A stretch of DNA of 64,000 nucleotides from Hanleya hanleyi. Its lineage: Eukaryota > Mollusca > Polyplacophora > Lepidopleurida > Hanleyidae. Under the pieces are notes generated by a model. It ran no database searches, was not told where the DNA came from, and saw only the letters and a list, made by a program, of their open reading frames with translations. A program made the position numbers and the translations under genes. Positions 55,523 to 64,000 of the stretch are shown piece after piece. How positions within the stretch are numbered: position 1 is the stretch's first letter; each line of letters begins with the position of its first letter. Location: the NCBI GenBank assembly GCA_036873755.1, contig JAVTVY010039324.1, positions 1-64,000 of the forward strand, in the 5' to 3' direction.

Positions 55523-58383
55523 TCACAGGTATGCAGTCTTCATGTTGCTCCCTTTTCTGGATGAAGTATGATGGATTAACGATAAAATTGCAAATGTCTT
55601 GTACGGTGTTAACCCCGTGACAAGGAAATGCTCACAATCTTCCGGTTTGGAGTTGCAGAGTTTACATGCTGGATTCACACTGTATTGATTGAAGGCAGCA
55701 CGGTTGGACTGCAGAATATAAGTGCCGGTGAGTATCCGAAGTCGAATTCCTAGACGTTGCACATCACACGGTGAATTAGAGACTGATGAGACTGCAGGAT
55801 GCATCTTGGTTAGACAGTTTGAACGTGGATGCAGGTGTTTAAGTGACGGATACAGTTGTGCTCTGAAGAGCAGGTCTTCTGTCCAGAATGATGTAACTGC
55901 TCTGCGAGTCATTGTTTTCCATCTGTACTTGCTCGGTGGGTCATCTAGAAGATCATGGATGGGAGGCAGGAGATATACTGCCAGTAGGTTACGCACCAGC
56001 GAGAACCAACTGCTCTGGACGTGATCTTTCATAATAACTTGTCTAACAGCTATGTCATGCTCAATAAATTCGTCGTTCGTGCAAATGCTGAGAAGTAGGG
56101 AGAATATCCGCAGATGAAGTTTGGCTGTCAGCGGTAGGGTGGCAGCAAGAATATATGGAGCAGGGTCTGCAACACGTGTAGGTAGGGAGAGGATCTCTTT
56201 TAAGGTCTTCTTGTAAAAAATTTCCATCCTCTTCATCTCTTTATCGTTCGGAGGAGTCACATCTAGTCCGTGAAGAAGGACTGGAACGAAGTAGATTTCC
56301 AACAGATGGCACGAGGTACTGGGGTTGAGTCCATTCTTTCCACGGAGGCCAGACCCCATCAGGGAGTACAGCACTCGTCTCGCTTTCATGATATTTTGTT
56401 CGACGGTTAACTTTGCTGATGTAAGGGAATTGTCTCTCAATGTTTTACAGGTTCAGATGCGGAAAGAGTCTGGCCATGAAGCTCTAGCAGGTGTTGGGAT
56501 TTTGAGTTGGTGAGTAGACCGCTATTTGCTGGCTGGATTTCATATCTTTCAATGATTACTGTAGTCCTCGGCCATAAAAAAGGGTTTGAAGATGGATATC
56601 GTTGTTAGCTACTAGGGCAACATCGTCCGCACAGGTAGAGGCACCACAGTTCACAAGCCCTATCTTGGATCAGAGGCCACATGAATCAAGTCTGTACAAT
56701 AGGTCATTTAGATATACTTTGTACAGGTCAGTAGAAATAATACCTCCTTGTCGGACACCTTGTTGTTGGTGTATCTTGTCAGATATTGAATTTTGCCATT
56801 TGACTTGGGAATAGGCCTCTGTATGAAGGTCTGCGATAGTTAGCCATAGACTTCCCTCTATGCCAGACATGTAGAGTTTACGTAGTAGGCTCGAGTGGTT
56901 AACCACATCAAACGCCGCTTTGGCATCCAGGAATGCGATTACTGATGTCTTTGAGGAGGCTTTTGATTCAAGGACTGTTTCCCGGAGATTTAAGGCACTG
57001 CAGAGGGGAGACACGTTTTTAGTGAAGCCTCGTTGAAGTGGATGTTGAGCAGCAGATAATGTATCAGACAGATGGTTTCGAAGGATGATTTCGAAGATCT
57101 TTGTAATAAGTGGCATAACCGTAATTCCTCTATAATTGGCTGCTTGGTCTGAGGTCCCTTTTTTCTTATATATTGGAGTTAATATGCCGTTTTTCATCAC
57201 TTCTGGGAGACGATGCGCTCTTAATATGGCATTCAGGAGACACACTATAGATGAGGCAACACTGTCAATTCCGTGCTTCACATGCTCAGCAGAGACGCCT
57301 GCAATGTCAGGAGCTTTTCCTGGGTTGAGCTTGAGAACAACATTTCTCACGTCATTCTCAGTGATGACAGGGATTGGAGTGTCCTGTTCGGAGCATAGAT
57401 CTGACAGAACTAGTTGGTCGAAGATGTTGCTTCTATTGTAGTCTTCCTTGAAGTTGGGGTTATCAGTAGGTGTTGCAAGCTTACTGAAGTGAGTTTCCCA
57501 ACCGCAGATCACGTTGTCTGAATAGCTGATGTCGTCAACAAAGATTGCAGATATAGGGGTTGATTTTGTTGAACGTTGTCTTTTAATCAGTTTAAAGAAG
57601 GTTGATTTGTCGTGCTCGTTAGCGCATGATATCTTGCATCCTGTTATCACGAGCGATGGCGATTGCCGTCCTTTGTTCTTGACGAAGCTTCTTCTTCGTT
57701 TCTCTAAGCTTGATGTTTGAGGGGTTCTGGGAGTCGATGGGTGATCCCTGTACTTTCCATGCTTGGTATGCTTTCTTTTTCTCTTGGACTGCTGTGAGGA
57801 TGGCATTATTCCAGACTCTGAGGCGCTTTGGTTTGAAAGGGCGAGGTTTAATGGACTCAGGAACTGCATTGACAAGGTCAGAGCAGATCTTGACGTAGAG
57901 CTGTTGCAAATCGAAATCAGATGACGTGCCGTAAAACTTCTCTAGCTTAACTCTTTTAACATTTTCTGCCACAGAGGTGCGATACTGGTCCAGGTCAATT
58001 TTTCCCCATCTAGGTCTTTGGGTTCTCACTGCTTGGGAGGGAAATGCAACAGGTTTCTGCGTAGATATGATTAGTGAAGCCTGTATTTCCAGTGGAAGAT
58101 GATCAGAGGTGTTGGAAGAGTTCTTGTCTATTCGTCTTGGAGAGCTGTAGACATCGAGGTCTTGGGCTGGAAATACGAAGTGGTCTATTGTGGAACAGTC
58201 TCTGCCTTTGTCATGGAAAAATGTGGGACCATCAGATACGCTGGTAAGGTTGTGTTCTTTGATGAATATCTTCAGACACTTGTCTCTTTTATCTGGGGTG
58301 GTGGACAGTGGGTCAGCGTTGAAGTCTCCAGCAATACAGATATGATGCGAAGCCACATACTTGACGAGGAGTTCGTCAATCAT
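55523..58383 (-). pseudogene. Decayed LINE: endonuclease, reverse transcriptase, zinc knuckle
   Basis: The minus strand carries, in order, three parts. First is an apurinic-type endonuclease end (58,383-57,630), with 'CIAGDFNADP' and 'NTSDHLPLEI'. Second is a reverse transcriptase (about 57,630-56,560), with 'NPGKAPDIAGVSAEHVK', 'FLDAKAAFDVVNH', 'GVRQGGIISTDLY' and the catalytic 'CADDVALVAN'. Third is a C-terminal part (56,440-55,523), with Cys-x2-Cys-x7-His in 'CKLCNSKPEDCEHFL'. Defects are a frameshift near 57,630, an in-frame TGA at 56,670 just before the CADD box, and frame loss at 56,440-56,580. The 5' end is cut at about 58,380, exactly where a zinc-finger-element fragment begins. This clade is different from the RNase H LINE at 33.9-36.6 kb: no RNase H is seen. 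Confidence 0.85.
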
Positions 58384-58682
58384 TCTATTACCCCCTCTAG
58401 TACATCATGCCCACACTGGGGGTGCCGCGTTGGGCATGTTTACAACTCAAGCACACTTGTCCAATCAGAGGCCGCCATTTGGCGCTGCATCTGTCACATT
58501 CGTTCTTGCCCGTTAGATGTATTCTCGCCTGCTCTTGTCCAATCAGACGTCGTCATTTCATAAAGTTCAATTTTCGGCCATGTTCGCTCTGATCCGTTTG
58601 TTCTAATCGTCGTTGGGCAGGCCAGGATACCGTTGAGGCCAGATATACTCAAATAGTTGTTTGCGCATTTTGATCGCATTTT
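58379..58682 (-). pseudogene. 3' end of a C2H2/helical-domain gene, fragment i
   Basis: The minus strand from 58,680 gives the last about 25 codons of the gene family ('NAIKMRKQLFEYIWPQRYPG') with TAG at 58,605-58,603. The shared 3' flank follows, with two 'gattgga' (reverse CCAAT) motifs and 'gggcatgatgtactagaggg'. It is nearly identical to 60,855-61,166. It is truncated on both sides, by the LINE at 58.38 kb and the inverted unit piece at 58.69 kb. Confidence 0.75.
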
Positions 58683-58689
58683 GATCGAA

Positions 58690-59560
58690 ATGGCACTTTC
58701 TAACTTCATCCGGTCATATTTGACTAATTTGAAGTTCACTGACGTAATCAACTATATATGCAGAGGATCATGGGTAAATTCTTAATGACGGTCCTCTGGA
58801 TGTCGCGCTTCATATTCTTTAATGCTTTTAATTATTTGTTCGACTAAAACAATGCTTATCTGTCAAATTTATAAGTTTCCGGTAGAAATAGCGAAAAGAT
58901 TAATTATTATGAAAAAACTGACAAAACTAGGTCTATATCTACCTTCAGTGATGTCACTGTGACGTCATTAGAGCGACTATCTCTAGTGATATTCTCTTGT
59001 AAACAATGATCCAAATACCCATCTTGGAAAGTGTCATCCTCTAGCCAAATTGGTTATAACATACTGAGTTTGGGAAGGAGAGAGGCGGAGTGGGGGGGAG
59101 GGGGGATCCAATACAGTGTCGCAGTAAGTGATTTTCGTCTTAACAGCTAAATATTGTAGCAGCAGGGGTAACGACCACAGTATGACAGATGACAGTTTGA
59201 CCAGACAAGGCAGTTTTCTTGTCGAAATATAAATAAATTCGTACATACGCGCTTACTGATGAATATATTATTCAAAATAAGTGAAGGGCACCTTTGGCAT
59301 TAACTATTATTATTAAGTTATTGGGGAATATGTTTGATTAAATAACAAGGCAATACATTTTTTTATATATTTCTTCCCTTGATTGAACGAATCAATCAAG
59401 AAAGAAATATTTACTTATACAATGTGTTTAGTACTGGTAAAACGTTGAATAAATTCAAAGGTAAAATAAATCACCTGAATAATTTATAAGTTGAATGTTA
59501 TTTAAATTATTCACTTCTGGATTGATTTCTCCACTAATCCAAGTGATCAACCAAAAGAGA
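58690..59560 (-). repeat. Inverted, diverged copy of unit interior (27.34-28.15 kb)
   Basis: Reverse-complement order is preserved: 58,690-58,780 with 28,050-28,140 ('caaattagtcaaatatga'), 59,215-59,250 with 27,890-27,925, 59,280-59,300 with 27,570-27,590, and 59,370-59,560 with 27,345-27,510 ('gattgattcgttcaatcaag'). About 300 bp corresponding to 27,590-27,890 are missing here. Confidence 0.75.
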
Positions 59561-60364
59561 AATTTTGCTGTGTTCCAATATAATCTTTCCTGTACCAAAT
59601 TAACTGCCGGTCTTTTTGTTCACATTTGCACAATAAACATTTTCCATCAAAAAGAAGCAAAAGCATAAATAATCCATGGCTTATAGCATTTGCATTATTG
59701 TGAACAATGAATTTCATCACAATGGATGACAAGTATGATTTCCTCCTTTATAAGCAATATTTTTTCCTTCAAAACAATGATCACTATAATTAGAAAAACT
59801 TTTAGTGTAATCCATAATTTTAAATATTGCTGTAAATAACAGTATCATACTGATTGTATAATAATAATAATAATTTATTCACCAATATGCATTGTAGTAT
59901 CAATACATCAATGGCGGTCAAGCATAAGTCATACAATGAAAAGCGGATGTTCACGCCTAAATATAACACTTGGCAGGAATAAAACCTCTGCCTTGCTCTT
60001 CATTTTTTTAAATATTCCTATTATTTGGAACTTCGAGTGTCTATGTTAATGATTCTTGGTTGAACGAATCAATCAAAGCGAAAATGAATTAAATATACCT
60101 CCAGACACTAGAAGAAGTATAAGCGGCTCTTGGGTCTCATTTAGGTGGAGGTAACTCGCGACTGCAAAGCCGCGGGTCAAGAGGAGTTATCGCCCATGAT
60201 TCGCCAATGACGTCACATCCGGTCATGTGACATCCGGGTCACAGGTCACATCCAGGTCAAAAGATCAAAGGTCACTTCCAGTCACGTGACGGCCCAACAA
60301 GTGTGGTCTGCCGCTCAAAAGATCCCAGTGACTTTCAATGTTAATCTCCTGGAATGCACGTCAA
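59561..60364. other. No recognisable gene
   Basis: A ggtcac/cacatcc-rich short repeat lies at 60,205-60,290 ('catccggtcatgtgac', 'catccgggtcacagg'). Nothing else is supported. Confidence 0.5.
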
Positions 60365-60645
60365 CAGTAGTAGCCACAGTGGGCATTTTAGGGGTGTGAA
60401 GAAAGGTGTTTGGGGTAGTGAGGGACCATCTGTGTTCCAAATGGACGGTGAAAGGTGTCACCTTGAAGGTCTCGTTGTATAGACCACGACTTGAGAGATG
60501 TCCATGCCATCAGTGACATCATTGGTGACGTCATCAGTAGGAGTAGTACCCAAAGTGGGCATGTTGGGGGTGTGAAGGAAGGTGTTTGGGGTAAAGATGG
60601 ACCATCCGTCGTCCGAATGCGTAGTGTGAGGTGCCTTCTTGTAAC
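60365..60645 (+). repeat. Two-unit tandem repeat of about 180 bp
   Basis: 'agtgggcattttaggggtgt' with 'ggtgtttggggtagtgaggg' (60,375-60,430) recurs as 'agtgggcatgttgggggtgt' with 'ggtgtttggggtaaagatgg' (60,557-60,602), 182 bp apart. Confidence 0.8.
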
Positions 60646-61082
60646 AACGCCTGCAAACGCCAAGCTTAACGCTTCTACGCCCTGGTGAATTAGGTCTGAA
60701 GCTCTGATTTTCTAAATATTCCATGAAATTGACACTTATTCATCGAAATGCTTTGACGCCCATCAACGCCTGTCGTTACACCTTAACGCCCAAGCATAGC
60801 GCCTTGAGGCCATGATGTAGACCGGTGAGAGAACAACAACAACAAGGATTACAGGTCAATCATTCTATTATCCCCTCTAGTACATCATGCCCACACTGGG
60901 GGTGCCGCGTTAGGCATGTTTACAACTCAAGCACACTTGTCCAAGCAGAGGCCGCCATTTGGCGCTGCATCTGTCACATTCGTTCTTGCCCGTTAGATGT
61001 ATTCTCGGCTGCTCTTGTCCAATCAGACGTCGTCATTTCATAAAGTTCAATTTTCGGCCATATTCGCTCTGATCCGTTTGTT

Positions 61083-62412
61083 CTAATCGTCGTCGGGCAG
61101 GCCAGGATACCGTTGAGGCCAGATATACTCAAATAGTTGTTTGCGCATTTTGATCGCATTTTCCAATGTTACGTCATAAACGATAATAGAAAACACGTAA
61201 CAGAAAATGTTTGTGAAGTCAAGGATTAACAAACAAACATTTATTCACAATACTAAAATTGAGTAAGGTTAATACAACAAATAAATGAGAAATATAGTCT
61301 TACTGTTCAATGCTATACCGGTGTATATTTCACAGTCCGTACTGACGTGCAGAAATCTCTCCACAGTCCGTGCCGACGTGCAGGAATCGCGTTTCTGTAG
61401 TTTGATATTTGAACACTGCTAGGTTGTTGTCCAGTTTCCGACAGTTCAGTTACGTAGATAACACAACAGCCAAAGGTCAATTCACAGGAGTATACAGCCC
61501 GCAGCAAAGTAAGTATAACGCACCAACATCAAGCCAGTTTGAATTCCATCTTCGATCACTAAGTGTTAGGCTATTTATACTCTATGAGAAATTCCAGACC
61601 TTTCCACAAATCAAGAAGCTTATAGAACATACAGCATTGACGTATGATCTGACCCACATACAATTACAATAAGTGTCTAATAGTAAACGAAAATACCATG
61701 ACAGCCTATATGCCGATGGCGCTGTAGTCTAACTACTCGCGTCATCCGGTCTCTTGATGTATGGGCAGATGGCGCTGTGGCCCAATTGCTCTCTTTATCC
61801 TGGTCTGTTCGTGTATCGGCCATTTGCAATGTTAATCGACATTTTCTAGAGACTAAATCGGTTACGACTTCGACGTAATAAACCCCGCGAACGTCTAATA
61901 ATAGACTACAATTCCATGACACCAAGATCTTTGGGTGGTAATCCCATATCCTCTTCCAAGTGACGCTTGGTCTTCATGAAGGACCTGTGCGTGGGGTCGC
62001 CTTTCATTTCAAGCGGCAGCAGGCTATGCCGTTCATGGATGGCCATGGCTGTTTTCTTGATACAGGGGCGCATTTCGGTGTACGCCTGTTGTATGTTATC
62101 CTGTTCGCCGTCTTCGATTATCGCAGCATATCTCTGAATAGCTTTATGCACAATACGATCCCAAAAGGTAGGTTCTTTCTAACTTTCCTGGGATGTCGGT
62201 TGACTATCTGCGATCAAGCTCTCTATATCAGTAGGTAGACTATCAACAGTCTCTGTTACGGTATCAGTCGATCGACTCCCAGCAGTCTCTGTATCAGCAT
62301 CGGCCTCTGTGGACTCCTCGGGGTCTTCAATCCCATGTATATTCTTCTGGTGTCGCGTCATTTTGTAATTTCTGGTGAACGTGCGTTCGCACTCAGAGCA
62401 AGTATAACCCAT
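61083..62412 (-). pseudogene. C2H2 zinc finger plus helical domain gene, split by an LTR
   Basis: ATG at 62,412 starts 'MGYTCSECERTFTR', a classical C2H2 finger (Cys-x2-Cys-x12-His-x4-His, ending 'NIHG'). An acidic Thr/Asp/Glu linker with repeated 'DTETA' or 'TDTVTET' follows. A helical domain then reads 'YTEMRPCIKKTAMAIHER', 'GDPTHRSFMKTKRHLEED'. A single in-frame TAG (about 62,181) separates linker and helical domain; the plus-strand homologue has GAG. At 61,925 the frame meets a 755-bp insertion. The last codons resume at 61,162 ('NAIKMRKQLF') and end at TAG 61,085-61,083. Small proteins with one finger and a similar 'DP.H..im..kr...ed' helical end recur in aquatic invertebrate genomes; a role in DNA or chromatin binding is likely but unproven. 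Confidence 0.75.
61163..61925 (+). mobile_element. Putative 755-bp solo LTR with 4-bp target duplication
   Basis: ccaa borders it at 61,163-61,166 and 61,922-61,925. The element starts TGTTACG and ends CATGACA, the TG...CA form of LTRs with a short tgt/aca inverted end. Comparison with the plus-strand gene copy (62,980-63,550) shows the interrupted gene is otherwise continuous. A TATA-like 'atttatactc' (61,572) and 'aataaa' (61,877) sit in plausible promoter and poly(A) positions. No internal retroelement sequence is present. It could also be another TG..CA-ended insertion. Confidence 0.65.
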
Positions 62413-62682
62413 GTTGATGGTTCAACGTCGACTGTGCACGTTTTTGGGGTGCGCTTGTTTTGTGCACCCTCTACCCTATGCCCTACGGGCTATAGTGTAC
62501 AGGGTGCACCACAGGCTCCAAGAGCTCCGAGCTCTCAACCGATCCATCCCACAGCTCTGAGCTCTGTAATTTTTCAAAGGCCGGCTTCTGATTGGAAAAG
62601 AGCAGCCGAGGATACACCTAACGGGCAAGAACGAATATGACAGGCATAATATAAAATGAGTGTGCCACACATGCATCAAGGT

Positions 62683-62850
62683 GTTACGATAGGTGTTAAG
62701 GTGTTACTATAGCGCGTTAAAGCTTTAAGCTAAGGCGTTAAGGCGTTAATATAAGGCGTTAAGGCGTTAAGATTAGGCATTAAGGTTTTAAGACTGGGCG
62801 TTAAGGCGTTCTGAAGGGCGTTAAGGCGTAACGACGGGTGTCATCGCATT
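62683..62850 (+). repeat. GGCGTTAA minisatellite spacer
   Basis: At least twelve copies of (a/g)ggcgttaa or variants (ggtgttac, gcgcgttaa, gggcgttaaggcgtt) occur. Related sparse copies follow gene units at 60,655-60,800 (inverted) and 63,825-63,975, so the motif marks the spacer of this gene family. Confidence 0.85.
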
Positions 62851-62854
62851 TCGA

Positions 62855-63550
62855 TTGTCAATTCCTTGGAGTATCTATAAAATCAGAGCTTCTGAGCTAT
62901 TTCTCCAGGGCGTTGAAGCGTTAAGCTGGGCGTTGGCGGCGTTACTGCTCATAAAAGCATACGTAGCCCCAGAACGTGCACAGTCGAGGTTCAGCAATTG
63001 CGAACGCACGTTCACCCGACATTACGATATGATGCGAAACCAGAGGAATATACATGGGATTGAAGACCCCGAGGAGTCCATTGAGGTGGATGCTGATACA
63101 GAGACTGTTGAGAGTCCATCGACTGATACCGAAACAGAGACTGTTGAGAGTCTATCTACTGATATAGAGATCTTGATCTCAGATAGTCAAACTACATTCC
63201 AAGGAAGTGAGGTAGAACCTACCTTTCGGGATCGTACTGTGCATGAAACTATTCACAGTTACGCTGCGGTAATCGAAGACGGCGGACAGGATAACTTACA
63301 ACAGGCGTACACCGAAATGCGCCCCTGCATCAGGAAAACAGTCATGCCCATCTATGAACGGTATAGCATGCTCTCGCTTGAAAGGAGAGGCGACCCCACG
63401 CACAAGTCCATCATGAAGGCCAAGCGTCACTTGAAAGAGGATATGGGGTTACCACCCACCGAGGCCTTGGAAAATGCGATCAAAATGCGCAAACAACTGT
63501 TTAAGGATATGTTGCCTCAACGGTTTCCTGGCCTGTCCGACGATGGTTAG
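62855..63550 (+). pseudogene. C2H2/helical-domain gene, plus-strand copy with broken finger
   Basis: The frame is open to TAG at 63,548-63,550. The helical part is complete: 'RDRTVHETIHSYAAVIED', 'YTEMRPCIRKTVMPIYER', 'GDPTHKSIMKAKRHLKED', 'LENAIKMRKQLFKDMLPQ'. But a short deletion near 62,993 removed the ATG and the first Cys of the finger ('SNCERTFTRH'), and the first His is changed ('MMRNQRNIHG'). No ATG precedes the finger in frame. So this copy keeps the helical domain and has lost the finger, the reverse of the minus-strand copy, which keeps the finger but has a stop after it. It is head to head with that copy. Confidence 0.7.
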
Positions 63551-63855
63551 AACAAACGGATCAAAGCGAACATAACCGAAGATTGAAGTTTCGGAAATGG
63601 TGACTTCTGATTGGAAAAGAGCAGCCGAGAATACATCTAACAGTCAAGAACGAATATGACAGATGCAGCGCCAGAAAACGGCCTCTGATTGGACAAGAGT
63701 ACCTGAGTTGTAAGCATACCCAACCCGGCATCCACAGCGTGTGTATGATGTATTGGAGGGGATAATAAATGAGTGACTTGCCATCCTTGTTGTTGTTGTT
63801 GTTGTTCTCTCACCGGTCTACACATGGTCTCAAGGCGTTATGCTAGGACGTTAAG
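63551..63855 (+). repeat. Conserved 3' flank of the zinc-finger gene family
   Basis: Carries two 'ctgattgga' motifs (63,608 and 63,683), 'gatgtattggaggggataat' and a ttg run (63,788-63,806) before 'ctctcaccggtctac'. Inverted equivalents lie at 60,820-61,080 and 58,379-58,600. An incomplete relative with one gattgga is at 62,583-62,640. Confidence 0.75.
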
Positions 63856-63859
63856 GCAT

Positions 63860-64000
63860 TTCGATGAATTAGTGGCAATTTCATAGAATATCTAGGAAAT
63901 CAGAGCGTCAGGGCTAATTCACTAGGGCGTTGAAGCGTTAAGCTTGTCGTTGGCAGGCGTTGCTACAAGATGAAGCTACACACGGCGCATTCGGACCACA
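63860..64000 (+). repeat. Start of a further zinc-finger spacer unit
   Basis: 'atttcgatgaattagtggca', 'tctaggaaatcagagc', 'agggcgttgaagcgttaagc' repeats the spacer at 62,845-62,950 about 1.02 kb downstream. This suggests tandem gene-plus-spacer units continuing beyond the window. Confidence 0.7.

Overview
This is a repeat-rich stretch of nuclear DNA from a eukaryote. Genes are split by GT-AG introns and end in AATAAA signals. Codon-sized open frames are rare, and most of the sequence is tandem or dispersed repeats and decayed transposons. The repeat types are tRNA-headed SINEs, Penelope-like elements with GIY-YIG endonuclease, LINEs with RNase H, and tandem arrays carrying 'ccatcttgg' or 'caagagttatggccctttt' phrases. 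With a single-domain globin preceded by a pre-coding intron, they fit a marine invertebrate, most likely a mollusc. The species cannot be read from the sequence, and no bacterial-type operon is present.

Region 1 to 17.1 kb holds no convincing gene. It carries a SINE dimer (1.6-2.0 kb), two arrays of about 155 and 161 bp units (2.3-3.3 and 8.4-9.4 kb), an array of CATATG palindromes (4.5-4.8 kb) and an inverted repeat (7.6-8.1 kb). It also has a TIR-bounded element with a dead zinc-finger fragment (11.5-12.8 kb), a TGACCT array (13.1-13.7 kb) and a hAT-like non-autonomous element (14.1-14.9 kb). From 17.15 to 18.41 kb lie the last two exons of a gene from an unnamed animal family, followed by a 39-bp-arm hairpin and a 22-bp minisatellite.

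From 19.65 to 43.39 kb the window is a head-to-tail duplication: unit A (19,654-30,308), unit B (30,309-42,216) and a truncated third copy C (42,217-43,388) that runs straight into a globin gene. Comparing A with B gives exact empty sites for four insertions: a Penelope-like element with a LINE nested in it (A), a 751-bp TTAA-flanked MITE (B) and a 2.75-kb LINE (B). Each unit carries an unrecognised acidic gene with at least three exons, probably SUMO-binding. Copy A has an in-frame stop and copy B has the MITE in an exon. The region upstream of this gene in A and B is homologous to the region upstream of the globin gene in C, including a CCAAT box.

The globin (43.36-48.01 kb; 190 residues) has the two classical globin introns plus two upstream introns. 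Intron 3 holds a LINE fragment and intron 4 a 30-bp minisatellite. From 48.3 to 60.7 kb there are diverged, mostly inverted pieces of the A/B unit, a 702-bp foldback element with 11-bp target duplication, a perfect 47-bp repeat and a decayed LINE. The last 6 kb carry four copies or pieces of a C2H2 zinc-finger plus helical-domain gene family on both strands. They sit in a GGCGTTAA-rich spacer, and one copy is split by a 755-bp putative solo LTR.
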